Shown here piece after piece: positions 54,782 to 64,000 of a stretch of DNA of 64,000 bases. Origin of the DNA: CALFUK01 sp964450495 (GTDB lineage: Bacteria > Bacteroidota > Bacteroidia > Chitinophagales > Saprospiraceae). A program made the translations under genes and the position numbers. The first letter of the stretch is position 1. Each line of letters starts with the position of its first letter. Location of the stretch: assembly GCA_964450495.1 (NCBI GenBank), contig CAYVFU010000004.1, positions 38,689-102,688 of the forward strand. Reading direction: 5' to 3'. A model generated the notes under the pieces. That model had not been told where the DNA came from. It was given only the letters and a program-made list of their open reading frames with translations, and made no database searches.

Positions 54782-57700
54782 CTATCGGAACAGATAAAAT
54801 GTACCATTTACAGCTTCAACTTCACCATCTATTGCTTGTAATTCTGCATAATATACATAGGTATCCTGTTCAGCTAATTCACCATTAAACATACCATTCC
54901 ATCCATAATCCGAATCAGCTGCCACATTGGCAACATTATACACCAAATTACCCCAGCGATCAAAGATCGTTAGCTCTAAAACTGTTGTAATCCCCTGATT
55001 TACACCGAATTGAAACAAACCATTTGCTTCACTAGATGGTTTAAAAGCAGTCGGCAAGTGTATGTCTCTGCTGATTACTGAAACCAACACTTCTACCCTT
55101 GAAGAGCTTTCGCAGCCTTCAATGGTTCGCAAAAACACTTGAATGGTTGCATCTTCTTGAGCTTGGAAATTTATAGAATCAACGCCATTTGCCAAAAACT
55201 GATTATTCTGTCCCCAAGTAATATCAACGATGTTTAAACCCATCGTATCAATGCCTATTTCAACCAATTCATTGAACATTACAGAAATCTCTTCTGGCAG
55301 TTCGACATCAATTTCTGGTGATTGTTCCAACTCAAATGGCTTGGAGAATGTACATCCATTGACGTCTCTAGCAAAAAGTTCATATGAACCTGTAAGCAAT
55401 CCTCCTAGCTGGTCAGCTTCTTCAAAAAGATCGTTGTCTAAACTCAATTCGTAAGGTCCTTCGCCACCGACAAAATTCACAACTTGCACTGCACCTGTTG
55501 CTTGATCTCCACATGGATTTATAAAATCTAATTCGAGATCTGTGAATGAATTGTCCTCTTCAACTAATGTGACTTCATCCTCTGAAAAACACAAATTGCT
55601 TGGGTTGAAAACGCGGACCATATAGGTACCCGGGTCCTGGACTGTCTGGGTTATATTTTCTTGGTCTGGTAATGGGCCATTTTCACCTTGCCAGACAACT
55701 ATTGGACTGCCTACCATGTCTATGTCTGCTGTCAAGGTCACTTCATTTTGCTCACACGCAAAAGTCCCAAATTGATCTATCATTACTGTAGGTGAAACAG
55801 TATCCGTCTGCACAACAATACTCGTATCTATGGAGCACCCAAATGCATCCTCTACTTCTATTTGATAAATACCTGCTTCTGAAACAAATGGTTCGATCTC
55901 TGTTAAAATATCCAAGGATTCAGTAATCCAAAAAACGGACTCAAATTCACCCGTTATGTCCAATTGCAATTGAATGGAATCCGCATCGCAATTAATGACA
56001 AAATCATCTTCTGGTTCATTGAACGAAAGATCTGGTGTTCTGAACCCAACTTGCAACGTATCAACCACATTGCAGCGATCAGCTCCTGTAACAGTCAGAA
56101 AATAGGTTCCAATTTGCTCGACTTCTATTATTGCTTCTGAAGAGGAAAAACCATCAGGACCGTCCCATTGTACTTGTTGAGGTGAAATAGAAATTTCAGC
56201 TTCTACTCTTACGCTACTCAAATCACAATTTATCAACGTATCTCTCACATTAACATCAAATGGTTCTTCACGAGTCAGTAAAAAAGTATCGGTCCCTATA
56301 CAACCATTTTGCCCTATAGTAGCAGCTATGTATTCTCCCACTTCACTTACTCTAACATCAAATCCAACATCTTGAAAATTTGGCCCTTGCCATTCTATAG
56401 GATTTGAGAGTCCCCCAATATCTGCTGTTAATGATGTTTCAGTTGCAGTACAGCCTAAAGTTCTGCCATTAATCTCAATAAAAGGTTGCAGAGTATCCAT
56501 GACTAGTTCAAATTCACCAATACCAGGACAATTGTCAATATCTTGAGTCCGAACAATATAAGTCCCTAAAGTAGATACAGACACACTATCTGCTAGTTCA
56601 AAAAAATCAGGGCCCTCCCAAGAAATTAAATTGAAAGTGTTTTCACTGTTCACACTAAGAATCGTTGCCGTATCTGTGCAAGACAATATTGAACCTCTAA
56701 TTTGAAGAGTGTCAACTGGTCGATCAAATTGAATATCAACATCAACGGTATCAATGCAACCATTCTGAGATTCAACTATCAATTCATAAACCCCTTGCTC
56801 AGATATTATTGGCATCACTTCAGATAGTAATTCATCACTTGGTGAAATCCAGTTTGCACCTTGGGGTATCATATTATTTGCAAATTGAATCTGCCTTCTA
56901 CAGCCTACTGTAATCAAATCGACTACAAAATCAGGAATCGCAATATCTTTATCCACTCGGATCGTATCCTCAAAGCTGCAGCCATTATCAAATTCGGCTG
57001 TGAATGTGTATAAACCCTCGTCAAACACTTCTACAAAAACTCCATCACTATCAATATCTGGTCCTGTCCATCTGGAATTGAATAGCTGCTCCTCAGAACT
57101 AGCCATAAGTTCTACAACATTATTTTCGCAAGTAATGATGCCGTTAGCCATTAAATCAACGACTGCTTGATCCATATTTTGTCCAATAACTATTTCGGCA
57201 GCATCCATACAGCCTTGATCAGTGCTAATCATTAATCTATAAGTCCCTGGCGTGTTTGTCCTTATTTGCTGCATCGTATTGTCACCTATTATTTCACCAT
57301 CACTTGTTGACCATAAACGATCTGGAGGACCGTCTACAATAGACATTGATGAGCCAAGAACAATGGTATCTGTCACACAATTAATTATAGTGTCTGTGTC
57401 AGTGCTTATGACTGCTTCTATATCTATTTGTTGAATGTTAACTATCACAACAGAATCACAAGCTTGTGCTCCAAATGCCAAGGAGTCATTTTGAATTGGT
57501 TCAAAATATCTTTGGATTAGACCTTCAGAATCTTCCAGTCTAAACTCTCCTCCAGTACAAATGGTTGTATCAATTGTAACAAAATTGGCAATAGGCAACT
57601 TCGATATTGTCAAACAGATTTCTGTTACATCAGCACAGACGGGAGATGGAACAGCTTCTATAAATTCCCTAAAGTCATCTAATTTACCGTTATCCAGTTC

Positions 57701-58600
57701 GTCAAATATGGCTGCACGATCATCGACATTATACGACAGTGCACATATTTGATAATCCCCTAAAGGAAATTGATTAGACCTGAGGTCTGGAGTGCCCTCT
57801 TGGACAGATATAATATCATCAGAAAATAAATCTACAATGATAAATTCATAGTTATATTGATTATCTGGGCGACGAAAATTTGTTATCATAAAATCGCTCA
57901 GAAACAGATCGTTCTTAAAATCACAAAGAGGTATAGGATTGTTGAAGTCACCTGGGTCATCGAAAATACCTGCATTCGCTTCGCATACACTAAACTCAAG
58001 TCCTTCAGGTTGTGAAAATATAATTTTAATCGATGCAATAAATCCATCATCAAATCTAAATCCATCACTCACTATGAGTGTCCATTTGCCATTAACAGAA
58101 CCAACATTAAAATCTTCGAGGCAACCACTGAACGGATAATAAGAACCTGAATAAAATTCAAAATTTTCCCAATTCAGAAGATTTGAATAAATATCATCAT
58201 TTATTCTAGGGTCAGGTGCTGCTGGAATTCCACATGGTAAAAATTCTATTCCCCATCCCGGAATGCCGCTGGTCAATTCATTAGATCCAGTTATAGGACC
58301 AATCAGGTCAATCTCTTGATTCGACGGGCTTACTAAGGTCAATCCAAGATCAGTGACTTTCTGGTGATTAAATTCAATTTGAATGGAGGTAATGTTTTGA
58401 TTATCGTCTGACAGGTCGTCTAATTGTACACCTGAAATTGTAAAGCTAATTGCTTGAGTCTCATTGTCAACTATGTCAATGGATTCGATGAGTACGCATT
58501 CCGTCTGAGCGGATCCTACATTAAATAGTGCGACTAGACATACGATTGACATCGTAGATAAAAACCTATTTAAAATAAAACGATTCAGAAAAAAAGGCAT
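54782..58600 (-). CDS. Large P-domain and Ig-repeat protein with CHU_C sorting domain
   Basis: 1272 residues. Signal peptide ends near GSAQ (residue 31). Residues about 33-215 resemble a proprotein convertase P-domain (TSIQIEFNHQKVTDLGLTLV, VNGKWTLIVSDGFRFDDG). From about 360 eight Ig-like repeats of about 75 residues follow, most with two Cys and several with W-GP (RWTGPD, SWEGPD, EWQGPN, QWDGPD). The last 90 residues are a type B T9SS domain (DIHLPTAFKPSSEANGLFQF, IFDRWGNLVYN, GWNGMFNGELAEQDTYVYY). No protease domain is present, although P-domains usually accompany one. It probably shares a transcript with the metzincin gene 31 bp upstream. Confidence 0.88.
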   Translation of the reverse strand: MPFFLNRFILNRFLSTMSIVCLVALFNVGSAQTECVLIESIDIVDNETQAISFTISGVQLDDLSDDNQNITSIQIEFNHQKVTDLGLTLVSPSNQEIDLIGPITGSNELTSGIPGWGIEFLPCGIPAAPDPRINDDIYSNLLNWENFEFYSGSYYPFSGCLEDFNVGSVNGKWTLIVSDGFRFDDGFIASIKIIFSQPEGLEFSVCEANAGIFDDPGDFNNPIPLCDFKNDLFLSDFMITNFRRPDNQYNYEFIIVDLFSDDIISVQEGTPDLRSNQFPLGDYQICALSYNVDDRAAIFDELDNGKLDDFREFIEAVPSPVCADVTEICLTISKLPIANFVTIDTTICTGGEFRLEDSEGLIQRYFEPIQNDSLAFGAQACDSVVIVNIQQIDIEAVISTDTDTIINCVTDTIVLGSSMSIVDGPPDRLWSTSDGEIIGDNTMQQIRTNTPGTYRLMISTDQGCMDAAEIVIGQNMDQAVVDLMANGIITCENNVVELMASSEEQLFNSRWTGPDIDSDGVFVEVFDEGLYTFTAEFDNGCSFEDTIRVDKDIAIPDFVVDLITVGCRRQIQFANNMIPQGANWISPSDELLSEVMPIISEQGVYELIVESQNGCIDTVDVDIQFDRPVDTLQIRGSILSCTDTATILSVNSENTFNLISWEGPDFFELADSVSVSTLGTYIVRTQDIDNCPGIGEFELVMDTLQPFIEINGRTLGCTATETSLTADIGGLSNPIEWQGPNFQDVGFDVRVSEVGEYIAATIGQNGCIGTDTFLLTREEPFDVNVRDTLINCDLSSVRVEAEISISPQQVQWDGPDGFSSSEAIIEVEQIGTYFLTVTGADRCNVVDTLQVGFRTPDLSFNEPEDDFVINCDADSIQLQLDITGEFESVFWITESLDILTEIEPFVSEAGIYQIEVEDAFGCSIDTSIVVQTDTVSPTVMIDQFGTFACEQNEVTLTADIDMVGSPIVVWQGENGPLPDQENITQTVQDPGTYMVRVFNPSNLCFSEDEVTLVEEDNSFTDLELDFINPCGDQATGAVQVVNFVGGEGPYELSLDNDLFEEADQLGGLLTGSYELFARDVNGCTFSKPFELEQSPEIDVELPEEISVMFNELVEIGIDTMGLNIVDITWGQNNQFLANGVDSINFQAQEDATIQVFLRTIEGCESSSRVEVLVSVISRDIHLPTAFKPSSEANGLFQFGVNQGITTVLELTIFDRWGNLVYNVANVAADSDYGWNGMFNGELAEQDTYVYYAELQAIDGEVEAVNGTFYLFR

Positions 58601-58631
58601 ATCTCCAATTTATGGATACTTAGCTAACGCG

Positions 58632-61600
58632 TTATCTCTTAATTATCTTTTGTTGAATGACCTCTTCTCTTAATATAATTGAAAGAAAATATGTACCTGA
58701 AGGGATATTAGCAGTATTTATTGTTGTGTTATTAGCACCTTCTGTTAAATTTATTTCCTCTGCAAATACACGAGTACCGTTGATAGAAAACAAACTAAGA
58801 GCTGCTGTTTGAGTTGAAGGAGAATTTAACTGCACAGAAACATTGTCAATGAAAGGATTTGGAAATGTCTGCAACTCAATTTCTTTGTCTAATGGAGTTG
58901 GTGTCACTAAGGATCTTGATTCTGTTTGATTATTTGTTAAACTACTGTCTTCAATTCTTATAAAATCTTCTCTAAGCAAGGTATCAGAACCAAATTCATT
59001 ATGTGCAATAAGCACAACATCAAAAATCCCAGCAGTGTCATATTGAATAATAACTGTTTCTGCAGTACTCGCAGATGGATTCGCGCCTTCAAAAAACCAC
59101 TCGACATGCGTTGTTTCTGAGGAAGTAGAACTAAATAATATACGACCCCCTGAGTTGACAAATGTATTGGTTTGTACAAATGAAGCTTCTGGTAAGATGA
59201 CAGCTTCTTCTTGTTGTTCTTCTTCGACAGCTACTGTAGATTGTACCAATTGAATACCACATTCTGATTGATACACAAGGGTTATTTCATAAGTTCCAGT
59301 TTCTGGATAGGTGTAAGATACTGAAGAGCCTGATGCTCCTGAACCATCTCCTAAATCCCAAAAATAAGTACCGTTTTCAGATTCTGTTGCTGATAATTCT
59401 ACCGATAGTTCATTAACCTCTGAAGATATTTGCACTTCTACTGTTTCGATAACTGTTATATAATCTTCTAATGTTACTGTATCACTGCCATTAATGTTAT
59501 CAACAATAAGTGTCACATCATAAACACCTGCATCATCGTATTCAACCGAAATGATTTCTTCGGAATTATCAAAATCAGACACCCCTTCTAAAACCCAAGT
59601 GACTTCAGAAGGAACTGATCCCATTGATTCAAAAGTGATCATTTCATCGGAACAAATCCGTGTGTTAGAGACTTCGATGATTGCTTGTGGCAACTCCGTT
59701 TCACGCAGATCAAATTCTTTATTAATGATGGCACTACTACATGCATTACTAGCTAAAAGTGTAACTGTCTGAACAGTATCTTGAGCAAAGATATGAGATG
59801 GATTTTCAAATACAGAACTAAACCTATCTTCAAAAGTCCATAAGTACCTTGTGGCGTTCTCCGATTTATTGATAAACTCCAATTCGTTATCAAATCCTGT
59901 CCGTTTTGCTCCAAAATCTACTGTGGGAGTTCCAATAACATTTAACTCTTTAGATGTCATCATTTCGATTGAATCGACTGAGACAACTAATGTAATAATG
60001 TGAACTCCGCTTTCTTGAATTAGAATAGTATCTGTCTGTACTGTGTCCTGTCCATTCACCAACCAAAATGCAGAGTCAAATTCAGGAGTATTATTTTGAA
60101 GAATGAAAGCTTGACCTTGACATACAGATTCATTCTCAACAGTGAATTCAATACCTTCATCAGTCATTCCAGCAACTGAAGTTACAGATTCATCTATGGT
60201 AATGTTTTTAGCTATAACATCAGAGCCACATTCATTTGTCACGGTTAATGTCACTGTATAAGTACCAGAAGTTGAATAGATATGTGTTGGGTCAATTTCT
60301 TGAGACCCTTGTTCATCTCCAAACGTCCAATTTACACTAGAAAAAGAATCCGAAGTATTCGTAAAAACGACTGCTGTATCTGAGACAACAAAGTTGAAAT
60401 CTGCGGAAGGGCGATTGCCTACAACAATGTGGTCAGCTAAAACAAGCGTATCAGAACTAAACTGATTCTTAGAAATCAATGTCACATCAAAACTCCCATC
60501 TTGAAGGTATAAGATATTGGGGGTTGCTTCTGTTGATTGACTTGGTATACCACCTTCGAAAATCCATATTCTTTCATCGGCATCTTCTGTCAAATCATTA
60601 TATAAAGTAGAACTGCCCTCACATATATTGCGCGAGGAAACAGAAAAGCTAGAAGTTATTGTATTTGTTTCTATGATTACAGCCTTTTGCATTGATTCTG
60701 AACCGCAATCATTAGATACTGTCATTGTAATAACGTATTGACCGCTTTGACTGTAGGTATGTATTGGGTTAATTTCAGTTGATGTATTGCCATCGCCAAA
60801 ATCCCAACTTGGAGATAAATCAGAATTTACTATTGTCAAGGATACAGTATTTTCATTTTTATCAATGTTAAAATCTGCTGATGGAATTTCTATTATTGTT
60901 ATGGCATTTTCTTTCACTTTCGATGTCTCTCCATCTTCATTAATGGCAGTTAAGGACACATCAAATACGCCTGGAGTTTGATAAACTATGACAGGGTTTT
61001 CTTCTGTTGACTGGCTAGGTGTTCCGCCTTCAAATTGCCATTGATAAGAAAGAGCTCCTGAGGAATTGTTTGTAAATAAGATTGAATTCCCTTCACACAT
61101 TACAGCAGATGATTGAGAAAAATCTGCAGTTGGCAAATTTTCTAATATGTTTACTTCAGTTGTTTGAATATCCGATGAGCAGAAATTTTCGATAATCAGT
61201 GAAACAATATAAGTTCCAGGGTTTTGATAAATATGAGAAGGGTTAATTTCATCAGAAGTATTACCGTCACCAAAATCCCAAAGTAATCCTCGGGCAAATT
61301 GACTATTGAATTGTAATTGAATTGTATCTCCTACTTGCTCCAAGTCAAAATCAGCTATGGGCATCGGATCTACGGAGATATAAGAACTTACTTCAATAGT
61401 GTCTCTCGCGAAGTCATTGATAGCCAACAAAGCAACAGAATAAGAACCTGGTTCTGAAAAACTTACTACGGGGTTTTCATCAGTGCTTGATGTAGGTGAA
61501 CCATTTTGAAAAAACCATTGGACTGATTCCGAATTCTCTGATTCATTTATGAACTGTAAAGACTGATCTGTGCAGACAAAAATATCCGTACTTGAAAAAT

Positions 61601-63260
61601 TTGCTATTGGAGGAGTTGTATTAAAAACAATTGGTTGTGTGGTGGTATTGAGACCACAGCCATTTGAAGCTGTTAATGTCACTTCTACATTTCCTGTGTT
61701 TACAAAGGTGTGACTGACGTTAGTTGCATTGCTAGTAAAGCCATCACCAAATTCCCATGAATAATTGGCACTTGGGTCTGGATTAGTGACGGTAAAACTC
61801 ACGATATCATCAGCCATTAAGGTATAGCCATAATTAGAATCCGGGGCCTGAGTAACGTTTATAGCTGAGCTCAATTTTTTAACATCGACTGTGCCATTAG
61901 ATCCAAAGACAGATAATTGGACATCGAAATCTCCTCCAACATTGTAAATTACTGTTGGTTCTAAATCTGTTGATTGAGAAGGTGTACCTCCGGGGAATGC
62001 CCATCGCACGCTGTCAATTGATCCTATAGATTGGTTTGTAAACTGCACTTGTATAGGTGCACAATTGCCAATAAATTGTAGGTCAAAATCAGCGATTACA
62101 TTTTGTGACCTTTCGCAGGATGACAAACAAGCGAATCTTAAATATCTTCTATTGATTGTTTGTGTAGATTCTGCTGACCATTCATTTGTTTCAACTAATG
62201 GCGTTGACATGATGAAATTAGTATTATCGTCATCGTGTGATGCTCCAAAATTATGTCCAAGTTCATGAGCAAACAGTGTACGTTTTCGTTGACCAGTGTC
62301 ATTGTCTTCAACCACAAGAGTGGCATATTCTGTACAAACTGTATTAACGAATGCCAAACCATTTGCAGCATTGTTATTATTTCTAACCAAATCTCTCTTA
62401 GTCCATAGAGAAGCCTGGTCTATTGTTTGAGTCCATATAGAAGAGTTTTCTCTAAATTCATTTAAGAGTGTTTCAGAATCTGTGGTATTTGACCATGGAT
62501 CGCATGTTGCACAAGTAGAGACAAACTGTTCAACTAGATTAAATCGTATTTCATCGGTAAACTCAGTATCGTAATTTGATTGAGCAGCATTTAGAATTGC
62601 GAGTGCATGATTTTGAACTTCTTCTATACTGCCATAAAATTCAAACATGCTAAAATCAGAAGCAACTGCCATATCCACTTCAAGGCAGCCATCGAGTTGA
62701 GATTTACTTTCCACAACTTGATCTGCTTGATTAGTGAATTGTGCTTCAAGTTTTTTATCGAGCCCACAATGCATTGCATGTTCATGAATTTGATCGGCTG
62801 TCAGATATGTGAGAACTGATTCCCTGGAAGCTGAGTCATCGTAAAATCGAAGAGGCTCTATGTTAATCTCATCATTACCCATTCGTATGAAGCCATGAAT
62901 AAAACTATTTCCAACTGTCAAAGAGACAACTGATCCAGGATATTTTTCAACTGATCCTCTATACGTTCTTGTTGATCTTTCGATGCTTTTCTCGACTCCT
63001 ATTTCTGATTGGATCGTTAGTGTGTACTCTGAATCAAAAAGTATTGTCTCTTCCAGAATTAAGTTGTGCTTACCATATTCTCCCAAATCCAAAGTCGTCG
63101 TACCGTGTAACGATTTTTTATTTGTCGGAATGAGGTCATTGAATTCAATAATCACATAGGACTCTAGGGACTCCAGAGGCAGCCTTTGGGCATTGAGATT
63201 TACTGTGAAAGTCAGAAAAATTCCGACTAAATAAATCAATATGTGGAAATCTCGTTTCAA
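58632..63260 (-). CDS. Secreted PKD-repeat metzincin protease with T9SS type A sorting domain
   Basis: 1542 residues. Signal peptide to about residue 24 (VNLNAQ). A propeptide-like region (25-190) precedes a reprolysin-like zinc protease: HELGHNFGASHD at 332-343 with Met-turn FIMST (Met351) and several Cys. About 388-1440 holds thirteen PKD-type domains in two alternating flavours (Trp-Asp-Phe-Gly-Asp-Gly type and Phe-Glu-Gly-Gly-x-Pro-Ser type). The C-terminus is a type A T9SS tail (LQTFPNPFIDNVSVQL, GTYFLSIILREEVIQQK). It should be released or attached at the cell surface and digest proteins. Confidence 0.92.
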   Translation of the reverse strand: MKRDFHILIYLVGIFLTFTVNLNAQRLPLESLESYVIIEFNDLIPTNKKSLHGTTTLDLGEYGKHNLILEETILFDSEYTLTIQSEIGVEKSIERSTRTYRGSVEKYPGSVVSLTVGNSFIHGFIRMGNDEINIEPLRFYDDSASRESVLTYLTADQIHEHAMHCGLDKKLEAQFTNQADQVVESKSQLDGCLEVDMAVASDFSMFEFYGSIEEVQNHALAILNAAQSNYDTEFTDEIRFNLVEQFVSTCATCDPWSNTTDSETLLNEFRENSSIWTQTIDQASLWTKRDLVRNNNNAANGLAFVNTVCTEYATLVVEDNDTGQRKRTLFAHELGHNFGASHDDDNTNFIMSTPLVETNEWSAESTQTINRRYLRFACLSSCERSQNVIADFDLQFIGNCAPIQVQFTNQSIGSIDSVRWAFPGGTPSQSTDLEPTVIYNVGGDFDVQLSVFGSNGTVDVKKLSSAINVTQAPDSNYGYTLMADDIVSFTVTNPDPSANYSWEFGDGFTSNATNVSHTFVNTGNVEVTLTASNGCGLNTTTQPIVFNTTPPIANFSSTDIFVCTDQSLQFINESENSESVQWFFQNGSPTSSTDENPVVSFSEPGSYSVALLAINDFARDTIEVSSYISVDPMPIADFDLEQVGDTIQLQFNSQFARGLLWDFGDGNTSDEINPSHIYQNPGTYIVSLIIENFCSSDIQTTEVNILENLPTADFSQSSAVMCEGNSILFTNNSSGALSYQWQFEGGTPSQSTEENPVIVYQTPGVFDVSLTAINEDGETSKVKENAITIIEIPSADFNIDKNENTVSLTIVNSDLSPSWDFGDGNTSTEINPIHTYSQSGQYVITMTVSNDCGSESMQKAVIIETNTITSSFSVSSRNICEGSSTLYNDLTEDADERIWIFEGGIPSQSTEATPNILYLQDGSFDVTLISKNQFSSDTLVLADHIVVGNRPSADFNFVVSDTAVVFTNTSDSFSSVNWTFGDEQGSQEIDPTHIYSTSGTYTVTLTVTNECGSDVIAKNITIDESVTSVAGMTDEGIEFTVENESVCQGQAFILQNNTPEFDSAFWLVNGQDTVQTDTILIQESGVHIITLVVSVDSIEMMTSKELNVIGTPTVDFGAKRTGFDNELEFINKSENATRYLWTFEDRFSSVFENPSHIFAQDTVQTVTLLASNACSSAIINKEFDLRETELPQAIIEVSNTRICSDEMITFESMGSVPSEVTWVLEGVSDFDNSEEIISVEYDDAGVYDVTLIVDNINGSDTVTLEDYITVIETVEVQISSEVNELSVELSATESENGTYFWDLGDGSGASGSSVSYTYPETGTYEITLVYQSECGIQLVQSTVAVEEEQQEEAVILPEASFVQTNTFVNSGGRILFSSTSSETTHVEWFFEGANPSASTAETVIIQYDTAGIFDVVLIAHNEFGSDTLLREDFIRIEDSSLTNNQTESRSLVTPTPLDKEIELQTFPNPFIDNVSVQLNSPSTQTAALSLFSINGTRVFAEEINLTEGANNTTINTANIPSGTYFLSIILREEVIQQKIIKR

Positions 63261-63293
63261 ATAATAACTAATTGATTACGAATAAGTTCTGAG

Positions 63294-63301
63294 CAAATTT
63301 A
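63294..63301 (-). promoter_or_regulatory. Candidate -7 box for the PKD protease operon
   Basis: The minus strand reads TAAATTTG, an exact TAnnTTTG match 34 bp upstream of the start codon at 63260. No obvious -33 TTG. Confidence 0.45.
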
Positions 63302-63394
63302 CATAGTATTTTCATTGAAATAACACTATTTAAACATAAACAGCAACAAAAATACCAATGTTCTCGTATATTACTTATATCTGACATTTTGTAT

Positions 63395-63402
63395 TAATTT
63401 TG
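63395..63402 (+). promoter_or_regulatory. Candidate -7 box directly before the ATG at 63408
   Basis: TAATTTTG matches TAnnTTTG and ends 5 bp before the ATG. If real, the mRNA would be leaderless or nearly so. No -33 TTG is seen. Confidence 0.4.
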
Positions 63403-63407
63403 CTCAT

Positions 63408-64000
63408 ATGAACATTTTAAAGACGGCCAAGAAAGTAACTCTCCTTACTCTGCTAACCCTTTTTCTTGCAGATAATATTGTCGCCCAGTTGACAAGAACA
63501 GGTAGGACTAGAGATGATAGAAGAAGTCAAGCAGAAGATATCCCAGTTAATGAAAAGCTTGCATATGCCTTTAATATTGGAAATATTGGCTTTTCAGGTG
63601 GTGGTTTTGGTGGCAGTGGCTTCACTGTTTCAGCCAAAGCTATGGCAGGATATAAGTTTGCAAAACCTTTGACAGCTGGCGTCCACCTCAAAGCATTTTA
63701 TGACATATTTGGAGTGCCTAATGCCCCTGATATCAGTCTTTTTAGTTACGGAACAGGGATTTTCGGACGAGTAACCATTCTCGAACAGTTTTTCCTTCAA
63801 GGAGAGTACAATTTGACATCTTATGATGGTGATTCGCGTACTTTCCCGCCAAATAGAGATACATACACTTATCCGATGGTTGGAGGCGGCTATGAATCTG
63901 GTTTTGGACCTTGGAAATATGGTATTATGCTACTTTTTAATCTAAAAGAGGAAGTTAGAGATATCGGTGGTGTCGGATTTGGGGAATACTGGATAACATT
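63408..64000 (+). CDS. Secreted outer-membrane beta-barrel-like protein (3' end cut by window)
   Basis: The open frame starts at ATG 63408 with a signal peptide (MNILKTAKKVTLLTLLTLFL, cleaved near ADNIVAQ) and runs off the window after 197 codons. After a polar segment (TRTGRTRDDRRSQ) the sequence is glycine- and aromatic-rich with alternating strands (AYAFNIGNIGFSGGGFGG, VGGGYESGFGPWKYGIMLLF), as in small outer-membrane barrels. No family is recognised. It is divergent from the PKD protease gene. Confidence 0.75.
   Translation, partial: MNILKTAKKVTLLTLLTLFLADNIVAQLTRTGRTRDDRRSQAEDIPVNEKLAYAFNIGNIGFSGGGFGGSGFTVSAKAMAGYKFAKPLTAGVHLKAFYDIFGVPNAPDISLFSYGTGIFGRVTILEQFFLQGEYNLTSYDGDSRTFPPNRDTYTYPMVGGGYESGFGPWKYGIMLLFNLKEEVRDIGGVGFGEYWIT

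Overview
This window is an AT-rich piece of a Bacteroidota chromosome, most likely a Saprospiria-like marine lineage. The evidence is a dcw cell-division cluster in the Bacteroidota gene order, an FtsZ ending in a FLxDNVD-type tail, two kinds of type IX secretion (T9SS) C-terminal sorting domain, many DUF and lipoprotein families typical of the phylum, and repeated TAnnTTTG -7 promoter boxes. No rRNA, tRNA, insertion sequence, CRISPR array or prophage was recognised.

Layout. 1-1.9 kb: left-truncated PlsB-type acyltransferase whose C-terminus runs into a HAD phosphatase domain. 2.0-2.8 kb: a divergent metallo-beta-lactamase-fold hydrolase. 2.9-18.5 kb (minus strand): mraZ-rsmH-ftsL-ftsI-murE-mraY-murD-ftsW-murG-murC-ftsQ-ftsA-ftsZ, with a candidate MraZ operator and promoter at the head and an intrinsic terminator at the tail. 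These genes make lipid II and the divisome; MurE carries the meso-diaminopimelate signature. 18.5-22.3 kb is a small accessory and decaying zone: an array of micro-hairpins, a truncated gene copy, a GH113-like lipoprotein, a clearly broken lipoprotein gene and the intact paralogue of the truncated copy. 22.3-24.1 kb: BioY and an orphan DUF2235 hydrolase. 24.3-29.4 kb (minus): a gluconate-dehydrogenase-like set (GMC flavoprotein, subunit 3, and a cytochrome c fused to a beta-propeller). 29.8-31.0 kb: an MFS transporter without a normal start codon.

31.3-33.7 kb holds the most unusual locus: a trypsin-fold protein with an intact His/Asp/Ser triad, no signal peptide and a C-terminal tail carrying seven Thr-x-x-Glu motifs, followed after 7 bp by an ATP-grasp ligase with the WWRRP signature of graspetide (MvdD-like) maturases. 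I infer a peptide-modifying system in which the ligase cross-links Thr and Glu side chains in the protease tail.

33.8-41.0 kb (minus): a fused 2-oxoacid dehydrogenase E1, a polyprenol-phosphate mannosyltransferase-like GT2, an alpha/beta hydrolase, a 55-codon gene coupled to both neighbours, and an outer-membrane protein combining a gluzincin metalloprotease domain, a propeller and a barrel. 41.2-51.3 kb is mostly housekeeping: DUF1573, YaaA, 2TM, a voltage-gated K+ channel with a zinc ribbon, DoxX, a FAD protein, a YafK-like L,D-transpeptidase, rpmI-rplT, an ABC permease, queA, DUF2795 and cmk. 51.3-63.3 kb (minus): three very large secreted T9SS cargo proteins, one a PKD-repeat metzincin. 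63.4 kb to the end: the start of a secreted or outer-membrane protein.
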